The translations under genes and the position numbers were made by a program. A stretch of DNA of 64,000 nucleotides from Anaspis maculata (taxonomy: Eukaryota > Arthropoda > Insecta > Coleoptera > Scraptiidae), in the NCBI GenBank assembly GCA_949128115.1, contig OX421968.1, positions 7,378,001-7,442,000 on the forward strand, written 5' to 3'. Below, piece after piece: positions 1 to 13,218 of this stretch (positions are counted from its first letter, which is position 1; each line of letters begins with the position of its first letter). The notes under the pieces are model-generated. The model was not told the origin of the DNA. It made no database searches and saw only the letters and a list, made by a program, of their open reading frames with translations.

Positions 1-199
1 CCAAAAAGTTCAGGTTTTAACCCACGTGACTTCAGGCTTCAACCCACGTGACTTCAGGCTTCAACCCACGTGACTTCGGGCTTCAACCCACGTGACTTTG
101 GAAACGATCGGTCACCACTTTTGAAGTTGGCAGCTACTCTTTCCAAACGCAACATCTGACGAACGAACACAAATATAGTAAAAAAGACACAATTGTTAT
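1..199 (+). repeat. Representative four-box monomer (199 bp)
   Basis: CACGTG occurs at 23-28, 45-50, 67-72 and 89-94, exactly 22 bp apart. The box-free backbone and A-rich linker follow. The next monomer begins at 200. Length equals 111 + 4x22. Confidence 0.95.
23..94. promoter_or_regulatory. Phased CACGTG box cluster (example of a motif present in every monomer)
   Basis: Four CACGTG palindromes at 22-bp spacing, each followed by AC. CACGTG is the canonical E-box/G-box bound by bHLH and some bZIP factors. Read on the minus strand, GTCACGTG fits the RTCACRTG consensus of the budding-yeast CDEI element bound by Cbf1. Whether any protein binds here is inference. The motif is certain and the function is not. 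Confidence 0.45.
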
Positions 200-376
200 C
201 CAAAAAGTACAGGTTTGAGCCCACGTGACTTCAGGCTCCAACCCACGTGACTTTAGGCTTCAACTCACGTGACTTTGAAAACGATCGGTCACCACTTTTG
301 ATGTTAGCAGCTACTTGTTCCAAACGCAACATCCGACGAACGAACACAAATATAGAAGAAAAGTCACAATTGTTAT
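200..376 (+). repeat. Representative three-box monomer (177 bp)
   Basis: Three boxes, the last in the context CTCACGTGAC. Length equals 111 + 3x22. This is the most frequent class by eye. Because 177 is 59 codons, reading frames pass through it unchanged, which explains the recurring 104-109-residue open frames on the minus strand. Confidence 0.95.
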
Positions 377-531
377 ACAAAAAGTTCAGGTTTTAACCCA
401 CGTGACTTCAGGCTTCAACCCACGTGACTTTTAAACCGATCGGTCACCACTTTTGATGTTGGCAGCTACTTGTTCCAAACGCAACATCTGACGAACGAAC
501 ACAAATATAGAAGAAAAGACACAATTGTTAT
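377..531 (+). repeat. Representative two-box monomer (155 bp)
   Basis: Two boxes followed by the backbone variant TTTTAAACCGATCGG. Length equals 111 + 2x22. The TATACAAAAAG at its start is a private variant that recurs near 5.40, 15.0, 32.1, 38.5, 39.8, 45.5 and 62.3 kb and marks homologous positions in the higher-order copies. Confidence 0.93.
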
Positions 532-1799
532 CCAAAAAGTTCAGGTTTCAACCCACGTGACTTCAGGCTTCAACCCACGTGACTTCAGGCTTCAACCCAC
601 GTGACTTCAGGCTCCAACCCACGTGACTTTTGAAACGATCGGTCACCACTTTTGGAGTTGGCAGCCACTTGTTCCAAACGCAACATCTGACGAACGAACA
701 CAAATATAAAAAAAATAAAGACACAATTGTTATCCAAAAAGTTCAGGCTTCGACCCACGTGACCTCAGACTTCAACCCACGTGACTCCAAGCTTCAACCC
801 ACGTGACTTTTGAAACAATCCGTCACCACTTTTGAAGTTGGCAGCTACTTGTTCCAAACGCAACATCTGACGAACGAACACAAATATCAAAAAAAAATGA
901 CGGAATTGTTATCCAAAAAGTTCAGGTTTGAACCCACGTGACTCTAGGCTCCAACCCACGTGACTTCAGGCTTCAACCCACGTGACTTTTGAAACGATCG
1001 GTCACCACTCTTGATGTTGGCAGCTTCTTGTTCCAAACGCAACATCTGACGAACGAACACAAATATAGAAGAAAAGACACAATTGTTATCCAAAAAGTTC
1101 AGGTTTTAACCCACGTGACTTCAGGCTTCAACCCACGTGACTTCAGGCTTCAACCTACGTGACTTCGGGCTTCAACCCACGTGACTTTGGAAACGATCGG
1201 TCACCACTTTTGAAGTTGGCAGCTACTCTTTCCAAACGCAACATCTGACGAACGAACACAAATATAGAAGAAAAGACACAATTGTTATCCAAAAAGTACA
1301 GGTTTGAACCCACGTGACTTCAGGCTCCAACCCACGTGACTTTAGGCTTCAACCCACGTGACTTTGAAAACGATCGGTCACCACTTTTGATGTTAGCAGC
1401 TTCTTGTTCCAAACGCAACATCCGACGAACGAACACAAATATCAAAAAAAAAGACACAATTGTTATCCAAAAAGTTCAGGCTTCAACCCACGTGACTTCA
1501 GACTTCAACCCACGTGACTCCAAGCTTCAACTCACGTGACTTTTGAAACGATCCGTCGTCACTTTTGGAGTTGGCAGCTACTTGTTCCAAACGCAACATC
1601 TGATGAACGAACACAGATATCAAAAAAAAAAGACACAATTGTTATCCAAAAAGTTCAGGCTTCAACCCACGTGACTTCAGACTTCAACCCACGTGACTCC
1701 AAGCTTCAACTCACGTGACTTTTGAAACGATCCGTCGTCACTTTTGGAGTTGGCAGCTACTTGTTCCAAACGCAACATCTGACGAACAAACACAAATAT

Positions 1800-1800
<1 letters not shown>

Positions 1801-1842
<42 letters not shown>
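1801..1842 (+). repeat. Poly(A) tract, 42 bp, in a monomer linker
   Basis: Uninterrupted A run directly after AACACAAATATC, where other monomers have 7-10 A. Homologous to the runs at 11388-11418, 23142-23173 and 29516-29547. Confidence 0.97.
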
Positions 1843-1849
<7 letters not shown>

Positions 1850-3589
1850 CAATTGTTATCCAAAAAGTTCAGGCTTCAACCCACGTGACTTCAGGCTCCA
1901 ACCCACGTGACTCCAGGCTCCAACCCACGTGTCTTTTGAAACGATCGGTCACCACTTTTGGAGTTGGCAGCTACTTGTTCCAAACGCAACATCTGACGAA
2001 CGAACACAAATATAGAAGAAAAGACACAATAGTTATCCAAAAAATTCAGGTTTTAACCCACGTGACTTCAGGCTTCAATCCACGTGACTTCAGGCTTACA
2101 CCCACGTGACTTCAGGCTTCATCCCACGTGACTTTTGAAACGATCGGTCACCACTTTTGGAGTTGGCAGCTACTTGTTCCAAACGCAACATCTGACGAAC
2201 GAACACAAATATCAAAAAATTAAAGACACAATTGTTATCCAAAATCTTCAGGTTTTTACCCACGTGACTTCAGGCTTCAACCCACGTGACTTTTAGAACG
2301 ATCGGTCACCACTTTTGATGTTGGCAGCTACTTGTTCCAAACGCAACATCTGACGAACGAACACAAATATGGAAGGAAAGACACAATTGTTATCCAAAAA
2401 GTTCAGGCTTCAACCCACGTGACTTCAGGCTTCAACCCACGTGACTTCAGGCTTCAACCCACGTGACTTTGGAAACGATCGGTCACCACTTTTGAAGTTG
2501 GCAGCTACTCTTTCCAAACGCAACATCTGACGAACGAACACAAATGTAGAAAAAAAGACACAATTGTTATCCAAAAAGTTCAGGTTTGAACCCACGTGAC
2601 TCCAGGCTCCAACCCACGTGACTTCAGGCTTCAACCCACGTGACTTTTAAAACGATCGGTCACCACTTTTGATGTTGGCAGCTATTTGTTCCAAACGCAA
2701 CATCTGACGAACGAACACAGATATAGAAGAAAAGACACAATTGTTATCCAAAAAGTTCAGGTTTCAACCCACGTGCTCCAGGCTTCAACCCACGTGACTT
2801 TTGAAACGATCGGTCACCACTTTTGGAGTTGGCAGCTACTTGTTCCAAACGCAACATCTGGCGAACGAACACAAATATAGAAGAAAAGACACAATCGTTA
2901 TCCAAAAAGTTCAGGATTTAACCCACGTGACTTCAGGCTTCAACCCACGTGACTCCAAGCTTCAACCCACGTGACTTTTGAAACGATCCGTCACCACTTT
3001 TGGAGTTGGCAGCTACTTGTTCCAAACGCAACATCTGATGAACGAACACAGATATCAAAAAAAAAGACACAATTGTTATCCAAAAAGTTCAGGCTTCGAC
3101 CCACGTGACTTCAGACTTCAACCCACGTGACTCCAAGCTTCAACCCACGTGACTTTTGAAACGATCCGTCGTCACTTTTGGAGTTGGCAGCTACTTGTTC
3201 CAAACGCAACATCTGGCGAACGAACACAAATATAGAAGAAAAGACACAATAGTTATCCAAAAAGTTCAGGATTTAACCCACGTGACTTAAGGCTTCAACC
3301 CACGTGACTCCAAGCTTCAACCCACGTGACTTTTGAAACGATCCGTCACCACTTTTGGAGTTGGCAGCTACTTGTTATAAACGCAACATCTGACGAACGA
3401 ACACAGATATCAAAAAAAAAGACACAATTGTTATCCAAAAAGTTCAGGCTTCGACCCACGTGACTTCAGACTTCAACCCACGTGACTCCAAGCTTCAACC
3501 CACGTGACTTTTGAAACGATCCGTCACCACTTTTGGAGTTGGCAGCTACTTGTTCCAAACGCAACACCTGACGAACAAACACAAATATC

Positions 3590-3617
3590 AAAAAAAAAAA
3601 AAAAAAAAAAAAAAAAA
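3590..3617 (+). repeat. Poly(A) tract, 28 bp, in a monomer linker
   Basis: Same linker position as the 42-bp tract, in a different monomer. Homologous to 13166-13216. It is followed by GAAACAATTG instead of the usual GACACAATTG, a variant shared with its homologue. Confidence 0.97.
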
Positions 3618-6358
3618 GAAACAATTGTTATCCAAAAAGTTCAGGCTTCAACCCACGTGACTTCAGGCTCCAACCCACGTGTCTTTTGAAACGATCGGTC
3701 ACCACTTTTGGAGTGGCAGCTACTTGTTCCAAACGCAACATCTGACGAACGAACACAAATATAGAAGAAAAGACACAATAGTTATCCAAAAAATTCAGGT
3801 TTTAACCCACGTGACTTCAGGCTTCAACCCACGTGACTTCAGGCTTACACCCACGTGACTTCAGGCTTCAACCCACGTGACTTTTGAAACGATCGGTCAC
3901 CACTTTTGAAGTTGGCAGCTACTTGTTCCAAACGCAACATCTGACGAACGAACACAAATATCAAAAAACTAAAGACACAATTGTTATCGAAAAAGTTCAG
4001 GTTTTTACCCACGTGACTTCAGGCTTCAACCCACGTGACTTTTAAAACGATCGGTCACCACTTTTGATGTTGGCAGCTACTTGTTCCAAACGCAACATCT
4101 GACGAACGAACACAAATGTAGAAGGAAAGACACAATTGTTATCCAAAAAGTTCAGGCTTCAACCCACGTGACTTCAGGTTTCAACTCACGTGACTTTTAA
4201 AACGATCGGTCACCACTTTTGATGTTGGCAGCTACTCTTTCTAAACGCAACATTTGACGAACGAACACAAATATAGAAAAAAAGACACAATTGTTATCCA
4301 AAAAGTTCAGGTATGAACCCACGTGACTCCAGGCTCCAACCCACGTGACTTCAGGCTCCAACCCACGTGACTTTTAAACCGATCGGTCACCACTTTTGAT
4401 GTTGGCAGCTATTTGTTCCAAACGCAACATCTGACGAACGAACACAAATATAGAAGAAAAGACACAATTGTTATCCAAAAAAATCAGGTTTCAACCCACG
4501 TGACTTCAGGCTTCAACCCACGTGACTTCAGGCTTCAACCCACGTGACTTCAGGCTTCAACCCACGTGACTTTGGAAACGATCGGTCACCACTTTTGAAG
4601 TTGGCAGCTACTCTTTCCAAACGCAACATCTGACGAACGAACACAAATGTAGAACAAAAGACACAATTGTTATCCAAAAAGTTCAGGTTTGAACCCACGT
4701 GACTCCAGGCTCCAACCCACGTGACTTCAGGCTTCAACCCACGTGACTTTTGAAACGATCGGTCACCACTTTTGATGTTGGCAGCTATTTGTTCCAAACG
4801 CAACATCTGACGAACGAACACAAATATAGAAGAAAAGACACAATTGTTATCCAAAAAGTTCAGGTTTCAACCCACGTGACTCTAGGCTCCAACCCACGTG
4901 ACTTCAGGCTTCAACCCACGTGACTTTTGAAACGATCGGTCACCACTCTTGATGTTGGCAGCTTCTTGTTCCAAACGCAACATCTGACGAACGAACACAA
5001 ATATAGAAGAAAAGACACAATTGTTATCCAAAAAGTTCAGGTTTTAACCCACGTGACTTCAGGCTTCAACCCACGTGACTTCAGGCTTCAACCCACGTGA
5101 CTTCGGGCTTCAACCCACGTGACTTTGGAAACGATCGGTCACCACTTTTGAAGTTGGCAGCTACTCTTTCCAAACGCAACATCTGACGAACGAACACAAA
5201 TATAGAAAAAAAGACACAATTGTTATCCAAAAAGTACAGGTTTGAACCCACGTGACTTCAGGCTCCAACCCACGTGACTTTAGGCTTCAACCCACGTGAC
5301 TTTGAAAACGATCGGTCACCACTTTTGATGTTAGCAGCTACTTGTTCCAAACGCAACATCCGACGAACGAACACAAATATAGAAGAAAAGTCACAATTGT
5401 TATACAAAAAGTTCAGGTTTTAACCCACGTGACTTCAGGCTTCAACCCACGTGACTTTTAAACCGATCGGTCACCACTTTTGATGTTGGCAGCTACTTGT
5501 TCCAAACGCAACATCTGACGAACGAACACAAATATAGAAGAAAAGACACAATTGTTATCCAAAAAGTTCAGGTTTCAACCCACGTGACTTCAGGCTTCAA
5601 CCCACGTGACTTCAGGCTTCAACCCACGTGACTTTGAAAACGATCGGTCACCACTTTTGAAGTTGGCAGCTACTCTTTCCAAACGCAACATCTGACGAAC
5701 GAGCACAAATATAGAAGAAAAGACACAATTGTTATCCAAAAAAATCAGATTTTAACCCACGTGACTTCAGGCTTCAACCCACGTGACTTCAGGCTTCAAC
5801 CCACGTGACTTTGTAAACGATCGGTCACCACTTTTGAAACTGGCAGCTACTCTTTCCAAACGCAACATCTGACGAACGAACACAAATATAGAAAAAAAGA
5901 CACAATTGTTATCCAAAAAGTTCAGGTTTGAACCCACGTGACTCCAGGCTCCAACCCACGTGACTTCAGGCTTCAACCCACGTGACTTTTGGAACGATCG
6001 GTCACCACTTTTGATGTTGGCAGCTACTTGTTCCAAACGCAACATCTGACGAACGAACACAAATATCAAAAAAAAAGACACAATTGTTATCCAAAAAGTT
6101 CAGGCTTCAACCCACGTGACTTCAGGCTTCAACCCACGTGACTCCAGGCTTCAACCCACGTGACTTTTGAAACGATCGGTCAACACTTTTGGAGTTGGCA
6201 GCTACTTGTTCCAAACGCAACATCTGACGAACGAACACAAATATCAATAAACTAAAGACACAATTGTTATCCAAAAAGTTCAGGTTTTAACCCACGTGAC
6301 TTCAGGCTTCAACCCACGTGACTTTTCAAATGATCGGTCACCACTTTTGGAGTTGACA

Positions 6359-8013
6359 GCTACTTGTTCCAAAGCAACAACTGACGAACGAACACAAATA
6401 TCAAAAAACTAAAGACACAATTGTTATCCGGAAAGTTCAGGTTTTTACCCACGTGATTTCAGGCTTCAACCCATGTGACTCCAAGCTTCAACCCACGTGA
6501 CTTTTGAAACGATCCGTCACCACTTTTGGAGTTGGCAGCTACTTGTTCCAAACGCAACATCTGACGAACGAACACAGATATCAAAAAAAAAAAAGACACA
6601 ATTGGTATCCAAAAAGTTCAGGCTTCGACCCACGTGACTTCAGACTTCAACCCACGTGACTCCAAGCTTCAACCCACGTGACTTTTGAAACGATCCGTCA
6701 CCACTTTGGAGTTGGCAGCTACTTGTTCCAAACGCAACATCTGACGAACAAACACAAATATCAAAAAAAAATGACGGAATTGTTATCCAAAAAGTTCAGG
6801 CTTCGACCCACGTGACTTCAGACTTCAACCCACGTGACTCCAAGCTTCAACCCACGTGACTTTTGAAACGATCCGTCACCACTTTTGGAGTTGGCAGCTA
6901 CTTGTTCCAAACGCAACATCTGACGAACAAACACAAATATCAAAAAAAAATGACGGAATTGTTATCCAAAAAGTTCAGGTTTGAACCCACGTGACTCCAG
7001 GCTCCAACCGACGTGACTTCAGGCTTCAACCCACGTGACTTTTGAAACGATCGGTCACCACTCTTGATGTTGGCAGCTTCTTGTTTTAAACGCAACATCT
7101 GACGAACGAACACAAATATAGAGAAAAAGACACAATTGTTATCCAAAAAGTTCAGGTTTTAACCCACGTGACTTCAGGCTTCAACCCACGTGACTTCAGG
7201 CTTCAACCCACGTGACTTCGGGCTTCAACCCACGTGACTTTGGAAACGATCGGTCACCACTTTTGAAGTTGGCAGCTACTCTTTCCAAACGCAACATCTG
7301 ACGAACGAACACAAATATAGAAAAAAAGACACAATTGTTATCCAAAAAGTTCAGGTTTGAACCCACGTGACTCCAGGCTCCAACTGACGTGACTTCAGGC
7401 TTCAACCCACGTGATTTTTGAAACGATCCGTCACCACTTTTGGAGTTGGCAGCTACTTGTTTTAAACGCAACATCTGACGAACGAACACAAATATAAAAG
7501 AAAAAAAGACACAATTGTTATCCAAAAAGTTCAGGCTTCAACCCACGTGACTTCAGGCTTCATCCCTCGTGACTCCAGGCTTCAACCCACGTGACTTTTG
7601 AAACGATCGGTCACCACTTTTGATGTTGGCAGCTACTTGTTCCAAACGCAACATCCGACGAACAAACACAAATATAAAAGAAAAAAAGACACATTTGTTA
7701 TCCAAAAAGTTCAGGTTTCAACCCACGTGACTTCAGGCTTCAACCCACGTGACTTCAGGCTTCAACCCACGTGACTTCAGGCTTCAACCCACGTGACTTT
7801 TGAAACGATCGGTCACCACTTTTGGAGTTGGCAGCCACTTGTTCCAAACGCAACATCTGACGAACGAACAAAAATATAAAAAAAATAAAGACACAATTGT
7901 TATCCAAAAAGTTCAGGCTTCGACCCACGTGACCTCAGACTTCAACCCACGTGACTCCAAGCTTCAACCCACGTGACTTTTGAAACAATCCGTCACCACT
8001 TTTGAAGTTGGCA
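6359..8013 (+). repeat. Nested 1655-bp tandem duplication, copy 1
   Basis: Starts at the variant monomer TTCCAAAGCAACAACTGAC. The same variant starts copy 2 exactly 1655 bp later. It lies inside the 9.6-kb unit and is inherited by its second copy (about 15.96 and 17.24 kb), so this duplication predates the 9.6-kb one. Confidence 0.85.
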
Positions 8014-9500
8014 GCTACTTGTTCCAAAGCAACAACTGACGAACGAACACAAATATCAAAAAACTAAAGACACAATTGTTATCCGGAAAGTTCAGGTTTT
8101 TACCCACGTGATTTCAGGCTTCAACCCATGTGACTCCAAGCTTCAACCCACGTGACTTTTGAAACGATCCGTCACCACTTTTGGAGTTGGCAGCTACTTG
8201 TTCCAAACGCAACATCTGACGAACGAACACAGATATCAGAAAAAAAAAAGACACAATTGGTATCCAAAAAGTTCAGGCTTCGACCCACGTGACTTCAGAC
8301 TTCAACCCACGTGACTCCAAGCTTCAACCCACGTGACTTTTGAAACGATCCGTCACCACTTTGGAGTTGGCAGCTACTTGTTCCAAACGCAACATCTGAC
8401 GAACAAACACAAATATCAAAAAAAAATGACGGAATTGTTATCCAAAAAGTTCAGGCTTCGACCCACGTGACTTCAGACTTCAACCCACGTGACTCCAAGC
8501 TTCAACCCACGTGACTTTTGAAACGATCCGTCACCACTTTTGGAGTTGGCAGCTACTTGTTCCAAACGCAACATCTGACGAACAAACACAAATATCAAAA
8601 AAAAATGACGGAATTGTTATCCAAAAAGTTCAGGTTTGAACCCACGTGACTCCAGGCTCCAACCGACGTGACTTCAGGCTTCAACCCACGTGACTTTTGA
8701 AACGATCGGTCACCACTCTTGAAGTTGGCAGCTTCTTGTTTTAAACGCAACATCTGACGAACGAACACAAATATAGAGAAAAAGACACAATTGTTATCCA
8801 AAAAGTTCAGGTTTTAACCCACGTGACTTCAGGCTTCAATCCACGTGACTTCAGGCTTCAACCCACGTGACTTCGGGCTTCAACCCACGTGACTTTGGAA
8901 ACGATCGGTCACCACTTTTGAAGTTGGCAGCTACTCTTTCCAAACGCAACATCTGACGAACGAACACAAATATAGAAAAAAAGACACAATTGTTATCCAA
9001 AAAGTTCAGGTTTGAACCCACGTGACTCCAGGCTCCAACTGACGTGACTTCAGGCTTCAACCCACGTGACTTTTGAAACGATCCGTCACCACTTTTGGAG
9101 TTGGCAGCTACTTGTTTTAAACGCAACATCCGACGAACAAACACAAATATAAAAGAAAAAAAGACACATTTGTTATCCAAAAAGTTCAGGTTTCAACCCA
9201 CGTGACTTCAGGCTTCAACCCACGTGACTTCAGGCTTCAACCCACGTGACTTCAGGCTTCAACCCACGTGACTTTTGAAACGATCGGTCACCACTTTTGG
9301 AGTTGGCAGCCACTTGTTCCAAACGCAACATCTGACGAACGAACAAAAATATAAAAAAAATAAAGACACAATTGTTATCCAAAAAGTTCAGGCTTCGACC
9401 CACGTGACCTCAGACTTCAACCCACGTGACTCCAAGCTTCAACCCACGTGACTTTTGAAACAATCCGTCACCACTTTTGAAGTTGGCAGCTACTTGTTCC
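8014..9500 (+). repeat. Nested 1655-bp tandem duplication, copy 2 (one monomer shorter)
   Basis: Matches 6359-8013 at offset 1655 up to about 9.12 kb and then at offset 1475. This copy has therefore lost one monomer of about 180 bp, at a junction inside TTTTAAACGCAACATC. Similarity ends near 9.50 kb. Confidence 0.82.
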
Positions 9501-11386
9501 AAACGCAACATCTGACGAACGAACACAAATATCAAAAAAAAATGACGGAATTGTTATCCAAAAAGTTCAGGTTTGAACCCACGTGACTCTAGGCTCCAAC
9601 CCACGTGACTTCAGGCTTCAACCCACGTGACTTTTGAAACGATCGGTCACCACTCTTGATGTTGGCAGCTTCTTGTTCCAACTGCAACATCTGACGAACG
9701 AACACAAATATAGAAGAAAAGACACAATTGTTATCCAAAAAGTTCAGGTTTTAACCCACGTGACTTCAGGCTTCAACCCACGTGACTTCAGGCTTCAACC
9801 CACGTGACTTCAGGCTTCAACCCACGTGACTTCGGGCTTCAACCCACGTGACTTTGGAAACGATCGGTCACCACTTTTGAAGTTGGCAGCTACTCTTTCC
9901 AAACGCAACATCTGACGAACGAACACAAATATAGAAAAAAGACACAATTGTTATCCAAAAAGTTCAGGTTTGAACCCACGTGACTCCAGGCTCCAACCCA
10001 CGTGACTTCAGGCTTTAACCCACGTGACTTTTGAAACGATCGGTCACCACTTTTGATGTTGGCAGCTACTTGTTCCAAACGCAACATCTGACGAACGAAC
10101 ACGAATATCAATAAACTAAAGACACAATTGTTATCCAAAAAGTTCAGGTTTTAACCCACGTGACTCCAGGCTTCAACCCACGTGACTTCAGGCTTCAACC
10201 CACGTGACTTTTCAAATGATCGGTCACCACTTTTGGAGTTGACAGCTACTTGTTCCAAAGCAACAACTGACGAACGAACACAAATATCAAAAAACTAAAG
10301 ACACAATTGTTATCCGGAAAGTTCAGGTTTTTACCCACGTGATTCCAGGCTTCAACCCATGTGACTCCAAGCTTCAACCCACGTGACTTTTGAAACGATC
10401 CGTCACCACTTTTGGAGTTGGCAGCTTCTTGTTCCAAACGCAACATCTGACGAACGAACACAAATATCAACAAAAAAAAGACACAATTGTTATCCAAAAA
10501 GTTCAGGCTTCAACCCACGTGACTCCAGGCTTCAACCCACGTGACTTTTGAAACGATCCGTCACCACTTTTGGAGTTGGCAGCTACTTGTTCCAAACGCA
10601 ACATCTGACGAACGAACACAAATATAAAAGAAAAAAAGACACAATAGTTATCCAAAAAGTTCAGGATTTAACCCACGTGACTTCAGGCTTCAACCCACGT
10701 GACTCCAAGCTTCAACCCACGTGACTTTTGAAACGATCCGTCACCACTTTTGGAGTTGGCAGCTACTTGTTCCAAACGCAACATCTGACGAACGAACACA
10801 AATATAAAAGAAAAAAAGACACAATTGTTATCCAAAAAGTTCAGGTTTTAACCCACGTGACTTCAGGCTTCAACCCACGTGACTTCAGGCTTCAACCCAC
10901 GTGACTTCAGGCTTCAACCTACGTGACTTCGGGCTTCAACCCACGTGACTTTGAAAACGATCGGTCACCACTTTTGATGTTAGCAGCTTCTTGTTCCAAA
11001 CGCAACATCCGACGAACGAACACAAATATCAAAAAAAAAGACACAATTGTTATCCAAAAAGTTCAGGCTTCAACCCACGTGACTTCAGACTTCAACCCAC
11101 GTGACTCCAAGCTTCAACTCACGTGACTTTTGAAACGATCCGTCGTCACTTTTGGAGTTGGCAGCTACTTGTTCCAAACGCAACATCTGATGAACGAACA
11201 CAGATATCAAAAAAAAAAGACACAATTGTTATCCAAAAAGTTCAGGCTTCAACCCACGTGACTTCAGACTTCAACCCACGTGACTCCAAGCTTCAACTCA
11301 CGTGACTTTTGAAACGATCCGTCGTCACTTTTGGAGTTGGCAGCTACTTGTTCCAAACGCAACATCTGACGAACAAACACAAATAT

Positions 11387-11387
<1 letters not shown>

Positions 11388-11418
<31 letters not shown>
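11388..11418 (+). repeat. Poly(A) tract, 31 bp, in a monomer linker
   Basis: Copy-2 homologue of the 42-bp tract at 1801. The 11-bp shortening equals the fall in offset from 9587 to 9576. Confidence 0.97.
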
Positions 11419-11425
<7 letters not shown>

Positions 11426-13164
11426 CAATTGTTATCCAAAAAGTTCAGGCTTCAACCCACGTGACTTCAGGCTCCAACCCACGTGACTCCAGGCTCCAAC
11501 CCACGTGTCTTTTGAAACGATCGGTCACCACTTTTGGAGTTGGCAGCTACTTGTTCCAAACGCAACATCTGACGAACGAACACAAATATAGAAGAAAAGA
11601 CACAATAGTTATCCAAAAAATTCAGGTTTTAACCCACGTGACTTCAGGCTTCAATCCACGTGACTTCAGGCTTACACCCACGTGACTTCAGGCTTCATCC
11701 CACGTGACTTTTGAAACGATCGGTCACCACTTTTGGAGTTGGCAGCTACTTGTTCCAAACGCAACATCTGACGAACGAACACAAATATCAAAAAATTAAA
11801 GACACAATTGTTATCCAAAATCTTCAGGTTTTTACCCACGTGACTTCAGGCTTCAACCCACGTGACTTTTAGAACGATCGGTCACCACTTTTGATGTTGG
11901 CAGCTACTTGTTCCAAACGCAACATCTGACGAACGAACACAAATATGGAAGGAAAGACACAATTGTTATCCAAAAAGTTCAGGCTTCAACCCACGTGACT
12001 TCAGGCTTCAACCCACGTGACTTCAGGCTTCAACCCACGTGACTTTGGAAACGATCGGTCACCACTTTTGAAGTTGGCAGCTACTCTTTCCAAACGCAAC
12101 ATCTGACGAACGAACACAAATGTAGAAAAAAAGACACAATTGTTATCCAAAAAGTTCAGGTTTGAACCCACGTGACTCCAGGCTCCAACCCACGTGACTT
12201 CAGGCTTCAACCCACGTGACTTTTAAAACGATCGGTCACCACTTTTGATGTTGGCAGCTATTTGTTCCAAACGCAACATCTGACGAACGAACACAGATAT
12301 AGAAGAAAAGACACAATTGTTATCCAAAAAGTTCAGGTTTCAACCCACGTGCTCCAGGCTTCAACCCACGTGACTTTTGAAACGATCGGTCACCACTTTT
12401 GGAGTTGGCAGCTACTTGTTCCAAACGCAACATCTGGCGAACGAACACAAATATAGAAGAAAAGACACAATCGTTATCCAAAAAGTTCAGGATTTAACCC
12501 ACGTGACTTCAGGCTTCAACCCACGTGACTCCAAGCTTCAACCCACGTGACTTTTGAAACGATCCGTCACCACTTTTGGAGTTGGCAGCTACTTGTTCCA
12601 AACGCAACATCTGATGAACGAACACAGATATCAAAAAAAAAGACACAATTGTTATCCAAAAAGTTCAGGCTTCGACCCACGTGACTTCAGACTTCAACCC
12701 ACGTGACTCCAAGCTTCAACCCACGTGACTTTTGAAACGATCCGTCGTCACTTTTGGAGTTGGCAGCTACTTGTTCCAAACGCAACATCTGGCGAACGAA
12801 CACAAATATAGAAGAAAAGACACAATAGTTATCCAAAAAGTTCAGGATTTAACCCACGTGACTTAAGGCTTCAACCCACGTGACTCCAAGCTTCAACCCA
12901 CGTGACTTTTGAAACGATCCGTCACCACTTTTGGAGTTGGCAGCTACTTGTTATAAACGCAACATCTGACGAACGAACACAGATATCAAAAAAAAAGACA
13001 CAATTGTTATCCAAAAAGTTCAGGCTTCGACCCACGTGACTTCAGACTTCAACCCACGTGACTCCAAGCTTCAACCCACGTGACTTTTGAAACGATCCGT
13101 CACCACTTTTGGAGTTGGCAGCTACTTGTTCCAAACGCAACATCTGACGAACAAACACAAATAT

Positions 13165-13165
<1 letters not shown>

Positions 13166-13216
<51 letters not shown>
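13166..13216 (+). repeat. Poly(A) tract, 51 bp, in a monomer linker
   Basis: Longest A run seen in the window. Copy-2 homologue of the 28-bp tract at 3590. The 23-bp gain equals the rise in offset from 9576 to 9599. Confidence 0.97.

Positions 13217-13218
<2 letters not shown>

Larger units (their letters stand above)
1346..10932 (+). repeat. Higher-order tandem duplication, copy 1 (~9.59 kb)
   Basis: From about 1346 the sequence is repeated beginning at about 10933, so the two copies abut. Private variants such as AGCAGCTTCTTG, TTATAAACGC near 3.37 kb and CACGTGCTCC near 2.77 kb recur in order. The offset is 9587 at the start, 9576 after the first poly(A) tract, 9599 after the second, and 9223 after a two-monomer deletion in copy 2. 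Boundaries are uncertain by about 20 bp because the junction lies in CACGTG subrepeats. Confidence 0.88.
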
